Source of the DNA: DATBMA01 sp036555105
GTDB taxonomy: Bacteria > Actinomycetota > Acidimicrobiia > Spongiisociales > ZC4RG35
DNA length: 15,458 bases
Direction: 5' to 3'
Assembly: GCA_036555105.1 (NCBI GenBank)
Contig: DATBMA010000005.1
Coordinates: forward strand, 1 to 15,458
The notes under the pieces were generated by a model. The model did no database searches, was not told the origin of the DNA, and saw only the letters and a program-made list of their open reading frames with translations. Shown here piece after piece: positions 1 to 7,234 of the stretch; positions within the stretch are counted from its first letter, which is position 1, and each line of letters begins with the position of its first letter. A program made the position numbers and the translations under genes.

Positions 1-851
1 CCCACCGGCTCCAGGACGTCGCGGATGGGATCCGGGTCGACCCCCTTGAACTCGGGTGTGCGGAGCTTGCCCTCGCGCCGCCGCTGGATGCGAAGGAAGA
101 TCATCATCACGGTCACCGTCGAGACAAAGATGATCGTGCCCCAGACATTCACCTGTGGGGGGATGCCGCGCCGGGCCGCCCCCCAGACGTAGAGGGGGAA
201 GGTCTGCACCGAGCCCGACGTGAAGTTGGTCACGACGAAGTCGTCGATGGAAAGCGCAAAGCTGAGAAGGAAGGCGGCGAAGACCCCTGGCATGATCATT
301 GGCAGGGTTATGCGCCGGAAGGTCTGCCACTCGTCGGCGTAGAGGTCCATGGCGGCTTCCTCGAGGTGACGGTCGAACCCGGCGATGCGGGCCCGTACGG
401 TCGCCACCGCATAGCTCACCTCGAAGAGGATGTGGGCGATGAGGATCGTGACGAAGCCGGTTCCAATGCTCACCGCGATGAAAAGAGCAAGCAACGACGA
501 TCCCAGAACCACCTCAGGCGTGGCCATCGGCATGAAGAGCGAGACGTTGGTGCCGCTGCGGCCCCGGAACCGGTAGCGGACCGTGGCCAGTGCTATCAAC
601 GTTCCCAGGACGGTTGCGAACAGAGCGGAGAGGAAGGCGATGACGAGGCTGGTGCCGAGAGCCTCCGGGATGGCAGGGACCTTGAACGGTTCCATCCAGT
701 GCTCGAGGGTGAAGCCCTGCCAGCGGACGTTGAACCTGCCTTGCACGTCGTTGAAGGAGAAGAGGATCACCAGCACCACGGGGACGAACAGGTAGATCAG
801 CCCCACTGCGAGCCAGGTCGGCAGCACCCAACGCCAGCGCGACTTCTTCAT
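1..851 (-). CDS. potC: Polyamine ABC transporter permease PotC (3' end cut by window edge)
   Basis: Inner-membrane permease, the second transmembrane subunit of a spermidine/putrescine-type importer. The frame stays open from the ATG at 851 to the left edge, giving at least 283 residues; the family is usually about 260-290, so little is missing. Residues about 10-33 form the first hydrophobic helix, with more at about 67-90, 117-146, 189-203 and 237-253. The cytoplasmic EAA loop that docks on the ATPase lies at about 164-190 (EEAAMDLYADEW, then ITLPMIMPG). The stretch SIDDFVVTNFTSG at about 201-213 is typical of PotC. The charged tail after residue 255 (RIQRRREGK) is probably cytoplasmic. The start overlaps the potB stop as ATGA (848-851), implying translational coupling. 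It is the last gene of the importer visible here. Family assignment is firm; the exact polyamine is not. Confidence 0.93.
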   Translation of the reverse strand, partial: MKKSRWRWVLPTWLAVGLIYLFVPVVLVILFSFNDVQGRFNVRWQGFTLEHWMEPFKVPAIPEALGTSLVIAFLSALFATVLGTLIALATVRYRFRGRSGTNVSLFMPMATPEVVLGSSLLALFIAVSIGTGFVTILIAHILFEVSYAVATVRARIAGFDRHLEEAAMDLYADEWQTFRRITLPMIMPGVFAAFLLSFALSIDDFVVTNFTSGSVQTFPLYVWGAARRGIPPQVNVWGTIIFVSTVTVMMIFLRIQRRREGKLRTPEFKGVDPDPIRDVLEPV

Positions 852-1744
852 GCCACCAGGTCCTCTGTACCGGACGCCCTCACATAGAGGACGACCAGCA
901 GCACGACCACCGCCATGAGCCCGACCGAGAGCGCGGCCGCCTCCGGGTAGTCGATGATGTTGAGGAACTTGTTCTGGATCACGTTCCCCACCATCGCCGA
1001 CTGTGGGTTGCCGAGCAGTTCGACCTCGACGTAGTCACCGGCGGCCGGTATGAAGGTCAGCAGCGTCCCTGAGATGACCCCGGGCAGGGACAGCGGCCAT
1101 GTGACCTTCCAGAAGGAGACGAAAGGACTGCCGTATAAGTCGGCCGACGCTTCCAACAGCGACCGGTCCATCCTCTCCAGCGCGACGTAGAGCGGGAGCA
1201 CCATGAAGGGCAGCAGGTTGTAGGTGAGCCCGGCGATGACGGCCCACGGCGTCGCCAGCAAGCGCCCATTGGGACCCAGCAGTCCGATGTTCTGAAGCGT
1301 GCTCACCACCAGGCCCTGGTCGGCGAGGATGATCCGCCAGGCCAGAGTGCGCAGCAGGAACGGGATAAGGAACGGCACCAAAAGGAGGACCAGGAACAAG
1401 TTCTTGTAGCGGCCCGCCCGGAAGGCGATCGCGTACGCCATCGGGTAGCCGATCAGCAGGCAGAGGAGCGTGGCCGCCCCGGCGAACGCCATCGAGCGGA
1501 TGAAGTGGTCCCGATAGGTCGTGAAGAGAGCCGCATAGTTCGACCACTCCCAGGTGAGCTGGTAGCCAGTCTCCAGAGATCCGCTCTGAAGGGAGGTGAC
1601 CACGAGCTGGACGAGAGGGATGAAGTAGAAGAGGACCAGCCAGACCGCTCCGGGCAGCAGCAAGAGATAGGGAATCCGACGACGGCGCCTGGCGGCGGCA
1701 GCGGCGGCCGCCGAGACAAATGGTTCGGCCGTCGAGGCGGTCAT
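848..1744 (-). CDS. potB: Polyamine ABC transporter permease PotB
   Basis: First permease subunit of the polyamine importer, 298 residues, normal for the family. An Ala-rich then Arg-rich N-terminus (residues 12-23) precedes the first helix (about 24-50). Further hydrophobic segments are at about 84-108, 114-140, 165-188, 216-234 and 270-289. The EAA loop is at about 198-222 (EASADLYGSPF, then VTWPLSLPG). ELLGNPQSAMVGNVIQNKF at 242-260 is the typical PotB periplasmic segment, close to the family form with LGG/LGN, an M-x-GN turn and IQNQF. The ATG at 1744 overlaps the potA stop as ATGA (1741-1744) and its own stop overlaps the potC start the same way, so the three membrane and ATPase genes are translationally coupled. 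The poly-Ala/Arg N-terminus is mildly unusual but compatible with a cytoplasmic N-terminus. Confidence 0.93.
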   Translation of the reverse strand: MTASTAEPFVSAAAAAAARRRRRIPYLLLLPGAVWLVLFYFIPLVQLVVTSLQSGSLETGYQLTWEWSNYAALFTTYRDHFIRSMAFAGAATLLCLLIGYPMAYAIAFRAGRYKNLFLVLLLVPFLIPFLLRTLAWRIILADQGLVVSTLQNIGLLGPNGRLLATPWAVIAGLTYNLLPFMVLPLYVALERMDRSLLEASADLYGSPFVSFWKVTWPLSLPGVISGTLLTFIPAAGDYVEVELLGNPQSAMVGNVIQNKFLNIIDYPEAAALSVGLMAVVVLLVVLYVRASGTEDLVA

Positions 1745-2847
1745 CCCACCACGAAGCAGTGGTTCGGCTTCCAGCCCACCACAGTGTCCTCGCCGGGATG
1801 GAACCGATGGTCGTCGACGTTCTGCACGACCACCGCCACCTCGCCGAGGGCCGGCGTGTCGACCAGGTAGTGGGTGCTCACCCCAATGAACGACGCGTCA
1901 CTGACCTTGCCCCGCAATTGGTTGGGGGGCAGGTCGGCCGAGCCCGGCTCGAACAACCTCAGCTTCTCGGGGCGAACCCCGACCTGCAGCTGATTGGATT
2001 CAGCCGGGACGCGGGCGGGATCGACCCACAGCTTGGTCCCGTCCGCCAGCCGCAGCGCCCCCGCCCCATTGGAGGAGTCGACCTGTGCGCTCATCAGGTT
2101 GGAGGCGCCGAGGAATCCCGCCACGAAGGCGGTGCGCGGGTCCTCATAGATGTCGGTAGGGGCACCCATCCTCTCGACCATGCCCTTGTTCATCACCGCG
2201 ATCGTGTCGGCCATGGTCATGGCCTCCTCCTGATCGTGGGTGACGTGGATGAAGGTGATACCCACCTCTTGCTGGATCCGCTTCAACTCGATCTGCATCT
2301 CCTTACGGAGCTTGAGGTCGAGAGCCCCCAGTGGCTCGTCGAGCAGCAGGACCCGTGGATGATTGACCAGGGCCCGGGCGAGTGCCACCCGCTGCTGCTG
2401 ACCTCCAGACAGCTGCCGGGGCTTCTGATCACCCCTCTGCCCCAACTGCACCAGGTCCAACATCTCCCCCACCCGTCGCCGCACGTCAACCTCCTCGACC
2501 TCCTTACGGCGCAGGCCGAAGGCGACGTTCTCGAAGATCGTCAGATGGGGGAACAGGGCATAGCTTTGGAACACGGTGTTGACCGGGCGCTTGAACGGCT
2601 TCAGTCCGGTGACGTCCTCCCCGTGCAACCGAATGTGCCCTTCGGTGGGCTCTTCGAAGCCGCCGATCATCCTCAGGGTGGTCGTCTTACCGCAGCCCGA
2701 TGGTCCCAGGAGGGCGAAGAACTGATTCTCGGCGACGGTGAGGTTGAGGTTGGTGACCGCGGTGAACTCGGTGAAGCGCTTGGAAACGTCGACCAACTCG
2801 ACCGCGGGCGGCTCCCCGGAAGTGGTGGTGGCCCGGTCCGCCATCAC
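1741..2847 (-). CDS. potA: Polyamine ABC transporter ATP-binding protein PotA
   Basis: ATPase that drives the PotBC channel from the cytoplasmic face; 368 residues, typical for PotA. Visible motifs are Walker A GPSGCGKT at 48-55, the Q-loop Gln94 in FQSYALFPH, signature LSGGQQQRVALARAL at 146-160, Walker B VLLLDE at 166-171, the D-loop ALD at 175-177 and the switch His204 in THDQEEAM. A C-terminal TOBE-type regulatory domain covers roughly 288-366 (VRPEKLRL starts it). Two start codons are adjacent: GTG at 2847, overlapping the potD stop as GTGA, and ATG at 2844, sharing one base as TGATG. Either couples it to potD; the protein differs by one residue. Other carbohydrate or spermidine ATPases share these motifs, but the TOBE region and neighbours point to PotA. 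Confidence 0.95.
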   Translation of the reverse strand: MMADRATTTSGEPPAVELVDVSKRFTEFTAVTNLNLTVAENQFFALLGPSGCGKTTTLRMIGGFEEPTEGHIRLHGEDVTGLKPFKRPVNTVFQSYALFPHLTIFENVAFGLRRKEVEEVDVRRRVGEMLDLVQLGQRGDQKPRQLSGGQQQRVALARALVNHPRVLLLDEPLGALDLKLRKEMQIELKRIQQEVGITFIHVTHDQEEAMTMADTIAVMNKGMVERMGAPTDIYEDPRTAFVAGFLGASNLMSAQVDSSNGAGALRLADGTKLWVDPARVPAESNQLQVGVRPEKLRLFEPGSADLPPNQLRGKVSDASFIGVSTHYLVDTPALGEVAVVVQNVDDHRFHPGEDTVVGWKPNHCFVVG

Positions 2848-4019
2848 ACGCCCGTGGCGGCGGAAAAGGCCTCGTTCACGACCTCTTCCTCCTCCTCGGT
2901 GAACGCCCTCACTATGTAGGCGTTCTCGAGGACCTCAGGGGTGGCGAACACCAGCGGGTTTGCCGCCACCTCCGGGTTGGTCTGCTGTGCGACCTCGAGG
3001 GCGCCGTCAACCGGGGTCAGGTAGTTGATGCTTCCCGACAGCTCTGCCGCGATCTCAGGGTCGTAGTACCAATTGATCCAAGCCTCGGCATTGGCCTTAT
3101 TGGCCGCGCCTTTCGGGATCATCATGTTGTCCGTGAAGATCATGTAGCCCTCCTCCGGGAAGGAGAACTTCAGGTCGGGGAAGTCGGCCTGGTTGGAGAC
3201 GATGTCGCCCGACCAACCGAACGAGACTGCCAGGTCCCCGGTCTGCAGGGCGTCCAGGTAGTCGTTTCCGTAGACGGACCTGATCTGCCCGCTGTCGATC
3301 GCCTCTTTGATCTTGAACGTGGTGTCGACATAGTCCTGCACCGAGGCGATGGCGGGGTCGATCCCATCCATCAGCAGGAACAGAGGCACGGTGTCGGCGT
3401 ACCCGTCGAGTATGCCGACCTTGCCGGCGAAGGCGGGATCGAGGATGTCGCTCAGCGACGTGAGCTCGCGCCCGGTCTGGGCGATGTCGTATGCGAGCCC
3501 GGTGAAACCACCTTGCCAGGGCATCGTGTACTCACGGTCGATGTCGAATCCGGGACTGCCCAGGGCGTCGGTCAGGTTGCCGGCATTGGGGATGTTGGCC
3601 CTGTCCAGCGGCTCGACATATCCGAGCCTGATCATCCTGGCGGCCATGTAGTCCGTGAGGACGACGATGTCGATACCAAGCGGCTCGCCTGCAGAGAGTT
3701 GGGCCTGGTACTTCCCGAACCAGTCCTCGTTGGTGTTGACACCCTCCTGGTAGTCGACGGTGATGCCGGTCTCCTCGGTGAAGGCATCGATGGTGGGATG
3801 GATACCGCAATCCTGGCTTCCTTCTGCGTCGGAGGCGCAGTCGATGTACTCGATCCAGTTGTCGACCACCAGCGAGCCCCCCTCACCACTGGCTCCAGTG
3901 GTCCCGCTGGACGATCCACAGGCGGCCAGCACCAGACCAGCGACAAAGAGCAGGGCTATCACCGCTGCGCCGAAGGCTGGACGGCGGCCTTTACCCCGGG
4001 GTGTGTTCAGACCCGACAA
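2844..4019 (-). CDS. potD: Polyamine-binding lipoprotein PotD (Sec type)
   Basis: Extracytoplasmic substrate-binding protein of the importer, 391 residues. A basic N-region (residues 8-13) and hydrophobic core (15-31) lead to a lipobox, VLAAC, with Cys34 as the lipidated residue, then a Ser/Gly linker. The mature part begins with DNWIEYI: Trp55 and Tyr58 match by eye the ligand-stacking Trp34/Tyr37 of E. coli PotD. Tyr124, Trp269 and the Phe295/Asp297 pair also fall at PotD-like pocket positions (alignment by eye, so inference). A segment at about 60-73 with Cys61 and Cys71 looks like an insertion. The start is TTG at 4019, chosen because GGAGGAGG sits 6 nt upstream and the signal peptide starts there. 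potA overlaps its 3' end. Substrate class polyamine is likely; which one is unknown. Confidence 0.91.
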   Translation of the reverse strand: MSGLNTPRGKGRRPAFGAAVIALLFVAGLVLAACGSSSGTTGASGEGGSLVVDNWIEYIDCASDAEGSQDCGIHPTIDAFTEETGITVDYQEGVNTNEDWFGKYQAQLSAGEPLGIDIVVLTDYMAARMIRLGYVEPLDRANIPNAGNLTDALGSPGFDIDREYTMPWQGGFTGLAYDIAQTGRELTSLSDILDPAFAGKVGILDGYADTVPLFLLMDGIDPAIASVQDYVDTTFKIKEAIDSGQIRSVYGNDYLDALQTGDLAVSFGWSGDIVSNQADFPDLKFSFPEEGYMIFTDNMMIPKGAANKANAEAWINWYYDPEIAAELSGSINYLTPVDGALEVAQQTNPEVAANPLVFATPEVLENAYIVRAFTEEEEEVVNEAFSAATGV

Positions 4020-4025
4020 GATCTA

Positions 4026-4033
4026 CCTCCTCC
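4026..4033 (-). promoter_or_regulatory. Strong Shine-Dalgarno that fixes the potD TTG start
   Basis: On the minus strand GGAGGAGG ends 6 nt before the TTG at 4019. This is the best ribosome binding site in the window and supports the rare TTG start. Seen directly. Confidence 0.75.
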
Positions 4034-4049
4034 GTTGCGGCCCCGCCGC

Positions 4050-4086
4050 CCGGCGATTGTAAGCGAGGCTCCCCACGCAGCGTCGA
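4050..4086 (-). promoter_or_regulatory. Candidate internal promoter for potDABC
   Basis: In the 73-bp gap between the GNAT stop and potD, the minus strand has TACAAT (4056-4061), one base from the sigma70-type -10 consensus. A weak -35-like TCGACG (4081-4086) lies 19 bp upstream; that spacing is long, but actinobacterial promoters often depend mostly on the -10. The predicted start near 4049 would leave a leader of about 30 nt that contains the strong Shine-Dalgarno. No hairpin with a U-tract was seen in the gap, so read-through from the catabolic genes is also likely. Confidence 0.42.
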
Positions 4087-4092
4087 CCGCCA

Positions 4093-4728
4093 TCAGCTCC
4101 GCATAGCGGGGTTGTCCCAGACGATCAGGGCCGACCAGCCGTCGGTGGAGTCGTCCTTGAGGTAGTTCTCCAAGAGCCCGGCCACCCTGAAGCCGTTCTC
4201 GAGCTGGAAGGACAAAGTGGCGTCGTACATCTCGCCCGCCACCACCTTGGCGGCGTAGTCGGCAGCCGACATTTGGTCCTTCAGCTCGGCGAAGCCTGGC
4301 ATATGTCCCCCGGCGATGATTCCCCGCTTCCCCTGCCTCACCACCAGGTCCTTGCGCAACTCGTAGAGGTGCTTGCCGATGCCACGCCGGCGAAAGTCGG
4401 GATGCACGGCGATGTCGGTGCCGTAGTACCAGGCGCCGGCCGGGTCATGGTTGCCGCATTGATGCTTTCCGGTGATGCCCACGATCGTGTGCTGAGGGTG
4501 GGAGAAGTCGAAGTCGAGGAAGATGCCGGCTCCCTGCCCCACCACCCGATCTCCCGCCTTGGCGAGGAAGAAGCCTTCCGGGAAGGTCTCCGCGTATGCA
4601 CGGATGTCATCGACCGAGAGCAGCTCCTCTGGGTCTGCGTGCGGGAATGCAGCAAGCTCGAGGGCGGCACACTGCTCGGCCATGTCCGTCGTCAGGTTCA
4701 CATAGTTCAGCTCGGACACATCATTCAT
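4093..4728 (-). CDS. GNAT-family N-acyltransferase
   Basis: Predicted cytoplasmic acyl-CoA-dependent N-acyltransferase, 211 residues. The acetyl-CoA binding motif A is visible as TDIAVHPDFRRRGIGKHL (about 104-121), with the RRRGIG pyrophosphate loop at 113-118. The C-terminal half (GHMPGF at 141-146, then MYDATLSFQLENGF at 167-180 and NYLKDD at 188-193) resembles, from memory, the GNAT domain that other bacteria fuse to a nitrilase-type carbon-nitrogen hydrolase (B. subtilis YhcX type). Here it stands alone. The ATG at 4728 was chosen because it forms an ATGA overlap with the preceding amide-hydrolase gene; the frame stays open further upstream, but that part is antiparallel-frame noise inside the hydrolase. 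The acceptor is probably an amine given the operon, but no substrate residue proves it. Confidence 0.86.
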   Translation of the reverse strand: MNDVSELNYVNLTTDMAEQCAALELAAFPHADPEELLSVDDIRAYAETFPEGFFLAKAGDRVVGQGAGIFLDFDFSHPQHTIVGITGKHQCGNHDPAGAWYYGTDIAVHPDFRRRGIGKHLYELRKDLVVRQGKRGIIAGGHMPGFAELKDQMSAADYAAKVVAGEMYDATLSFQLENGFRVAGLLENYLKDDSTDGWSALIVWDNPAMRS

Positions 4729-5801
4729 AATGTCAGGTGCTCGAACTCGTTGTCGGCCGGGACCCCCCAACAGGCCCATAACTCGGATGTGGCGGGCCGC
4801 ATGATGACCGCGCCGGATGACTCGTTGTTGTAGGGCGGCTCCGACCTCCGACAGATCGCGTCCGGTTCGCGGGTCAGGGCGATGAGGAGGTCGAGCGTGA
4901 TCGGGCGCTCTTGCAGGATCTCTTCGGCTTTGGCGAGACGCTGCTCCGACGAGTCCATCAGGTCCGCCGGGCGATGGGCCTCGACCGCGCGAGTTGACGC
5001 GTCGAGCACATGGTTTGTGTGGACCAGGGGCACTCCGTCGAGCTGTTCGATGGACCTGCGGGTCGGCATGGCCTCGACGTTGTATCCGTGGCCGGCACCA
5101 TCGAAGAGCAGATAGTTGTGGCCCCCAGCCAGTGGCGCGGTCATCACCGCCTCCAAGGCAGCGTCGATATTCCGCTGCTGCAGCACCTTGCGGACGAGGA
5201 AAGGCCAGGTCACCGCCACCCCTCCGTCTGCGGCCGCCAGGTTGTTGATCCCAATGGCGATCCCGGCAGAGTTCATGCCGATCTGGCCTAGGCAGCCCAC
5301 CGTGCTGAACACGAGGGCCTCCGGCCCGTCGTCGGGTTGGATTCGCAACATGACCACATGCTCGGTGGCGGTGTCGTGCATGTCCCAGGTCTGGGCCAGG
5401 AAGCCGGCCCCCTCGGCATCGGCGTCGGGGACGATGACCGCCGTGCAATCGTCTTCCTCCGGCACGTCTGTGGCCCCCCGCGCCCTTACTGCGTCCACGA
5501 AGTCGGTGAATCCGCCGACGACGACCGCCTCGGCCGGGCTGATGGAAGCCGACTCCGCCATTGCCATCATCTCTTCGTACAAATCGGGGGCATAGCGACG
5601 GTGATGCGGGAGCATCTCCTCGGCGAGGGCGAGGACATCGTCAGACGTCACCGGCCGGCCAGACCAGCTCCCGTTGGCGGCGAGGCCCAGCCGCTCATCG
5701 GCATACCGGCCGATCTCGGCGGCGAATGCGCTGCCATGGATGGTCCCGCGACTGGCCGGATCCCCGGCCAGTTCGAGCACCCGGATCGGGCCCCGCTTCA
5801 C
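4725..5801 (-). CDS. C45-family (acyltransferase/penicillin-acylase-like) Ntn amide hydrolase
   Basis: 358 residues, the expected size for the AAT/C45 family (isopenicillin-N acyltransferase fold). Members mature by self-cleavage just before a Cys, which becomes the N-terminal nucleophile and cleaves or transfers an amide-linked acyl group. Here EEDDCT puts the likely nucleophile at Cys119, giving a chain of 118 and one of about 240 residues. Other family landmarks follow: FLAQTWDMHD (about 138-147), NSAGIAIGINNL (about 178-189), HTNH (about 252-255) and NNESSG (about 324-329). No signal peptide is seen, so it should be cytoplasmic. The start is GTG at 5801, overlapping the aldehyde dehydrogenase stop as GTGA; its stop overlaps the GNAT start. 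Substrate unknown; an N-acyl amine or N-acyl amino acid fits the operon. A true antibiotic acyltransferase is less likely. Confidence 0.86.
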   Translation of the reverse strand: MKRGPIRVLELAGDPASRGTIHGSAFAAEIGRYADERLGLAANGSWSGRPVTSDDVLALAEEMLPHHRRYAPDLYEEMMAMAESASISPAEAVVVGGFTDFVDAVRARGATDVPEEDDCTAVIVPDADAEGAGFLAQTWDMHDTATEHVVMLRIQPDDGPEALVFSTVGCLGQIGMNSAGIAIGINNLAAADGGVAVTWPFLVRKVLQQRNIDAALEAVMTAPLAGGHNYLLFDGAGHGYNVEAMPTRRSIEQLDGVPLVHTNHVLDASTRAVEAHRPADLMDSSEQRLAKAEEILQERPITLDLLIALTREPDAICRRSEPPYNNESSGAVIMRPATSELWACWGVPADNEFEHLTL

Positions 5802-7234
5802 TCGATGCCTCCGAAGAAGCGGGCCTTGGCTTCAACGTACTCGTGGACGCCCTCGTATCCGGACTCCCGGCCTATCCCAGATTGGCGCATCCCGCCAAAA
5901 GGCGCCTCGGCGCTGACCGGGTACCAGTCGTTGATCCCCACCAGTCCGTACTCCAGCTGTTCCGAGACCCGGAGCGCGGTGCGGAGGTTGCCGGTGCAGA
6001 CGAATGCAGCCAACCCGTACTCGCTGGCATTGGCCATGGCCAGGGCCTCTTCGGTCGTGTCGAATGGGACGATCGGCATGACCGGCCCGAACACCTCCTC
6101 GGTCAGGATGGGGGCGTCAGGGGGCACCTGGTCGAGCACCGTCGGCTGATAGAAGTAGCCGGGCCCGGAAACGCTGTCTCCCCCGGTTCGCACCCTGGCG
6201 CCGGCGTGTGCGCTCTTTTCGACCAGGCCCGCCACCCAGCCTCGTTGCTTCGCGTTGATGAGGGGGCCGACCGTCACGTCGGGGTCGAGCCCGTTGCCCA
6301 CCTTTTGCTGCTCGAAGTGCTTCGCCACCTTGGATGTGAACTCCTCGATGATCGACGAGTGCACGTAGTAGCGCTGGGGGGCGATGCAAGCCTGGCCGCA
6401 GTTTCGGAGCTTGGCGGTGGCTCCCGATGAGGCCACTTTGTCCAGGTCCTCAACGTCCGGGAAAACGATCACCGGGGCGTTGCCTCCAAGCTCCAGGGCC
6501 AGCCTGGTCACATGCTGCCCGGAAGCTTCGATCAGCGACCTGCCAACGGCGGATGAGCCGGTGAATGCCACCTTCCTGACTCTCACCTCGGAAAGCAGCC
6601 GCCGGCCCATGGCGTCGGCATCACCGTTGACGACGTTGACGACGCCCGGAGGGGCGCCCGCATCGTGGAGTGCGGCCGCGTACAGCATTGCCGAGCGGGG
6701 GGTATAGGCAGAGGGGCGCACCACCACCGTGCACCCGGCCGCCAGCGCCGACGACACCGCCCGGTTGGGGTTGTAGACGGGGAAATTCCAAGCGGTGATG
6801 ACGCCGACGACCCCGATGGGCCGGTAGGTGACGTCGATCCTTCGCTTCTTGAGCCTGGCCGGGATCCAGCGCCCACCGAGCCGCTTGGCCTCTTCTGACG
6901 CAGTCAGCAGGTAGTTGGGGGCCGACAGCCACTCCGCCTTTGACTGCTCGAGGGGCTTGCCCGACTCCTCCGTGGTAGGGACCGAGTACTCCTCGGCTCG
7001 CTCGATGAGAAGAGCTGCCGCCTTCTCGAGGATGGCACCGCGCTCGTACGCCGTTGCCTCCGACCATGCTGCCAGGGCCTCCGACGCGGCGTCGACCGCC
7101 TTGGTCACATCGTCGGCCCCTCCGAAGGGCATGTCCTCGATCACTTCTTCGGTGGCGGGATTGACCAAGGGGCGCATACCTCCGCCGGCGGCTCCGATCC
7201 ACTCACCCCCGATCAACTGGAGGTGCGACCTCAT
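5798..7234 (-). CDS. NAD(P)-dependent aldehyde dehydrogenase (succinate-semialdehyde dehydrogenase-like)
   Basis: 478 residues, full length for the ALDH superfamily. It oxidises an aldehyde to an acid; in this operon the aldehyde made by the neighbouring aminotransferase is the natural substrate. The catalytic set is present: Asn150 in ITAWNFP, general base Glu248 in LELGG, nucleophile Cys283 in GQACIAPQR, and the EVFGP motif with Glu380. The oddity is the cofactor segment: the usual KPSE is RPSA (Arg173, Ala176), so both residues that normally hold the adenosine ribose hydroxyls have changed. The start ATG at 7234 overlaps the aminotransferase stop as ATGA. Succinate semialdehyde or a 4-aminobutanal-type aldehyde are the most likely substrates; sequence alone does not separate them. 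Confidence 0.92.
   Translation of the reverse strand: MRSHLQLIGGEWIGAAGGGMRPLVNPATEEVIEDMPFGGADDVTKAVDAASEALAAWSEATAYERGAILEKAAALLIERAEEYSVPTTEESGKPLEQSKAEWLSAPNYLLTASEEAKRLGGRWIPARLKKRRIDVTYRPIGVVGVITAWNFPVYNPNRAVSSALAAGCTVVVRPSAYTPRSAMLYAAALHDAGAPPGVVNVVNGDADAMGRRLLSEVRVRKVAFTGSSAVGRSLIEASGQHVTRLALELGGNAPVIVFPDVEDLDKVASSGATAKLRNCGQACIAPQRYYVHSSIIEEFTSKVAKHFEQQKVGNGLDPDVTVGPLINAKQRGWVAGLVEKSAHAGARVRTGGDSVSGPGYFYQPTVLDQVPPDAPILTEEVFGPVMPIVPFDTTEEALAMANASEYGLAAFVCTGNLRTALRVSEQLEYGLVGINDWYPVSAEAPFGGMRQSGIGRESGYEGVHEYVEAKARFFGGIE

Noticed and set aside
1720..2919. A 399-codon open frame on the plus strand opposite potA.
   Set aside because: It is antisense to a gene with every ABC ATPase motif; its translation is His/Gln/Arg-rich without domains. 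Long antisense frames are expected at this GC content.
4729..5448. The GNAT reading frame stays open for a further 240 codons upstream of its ATG.
   Set aside because: The extension lies inside the C45 hydrolase gene, is rich in Arg, Gly and Pro with no family motif, and the ATG at 4728 makes the standard ATGA overlap. It is a high-GC frame artefact, not a fusion.
5337..6430. Overlapping plus-strand frames of 270 and 289 codons opposite the C45 hydrolase and ALDH genes.
   Set aside because: They contradict two well-supported minus-strand enzymes and have low-complexity, motif-free translations.
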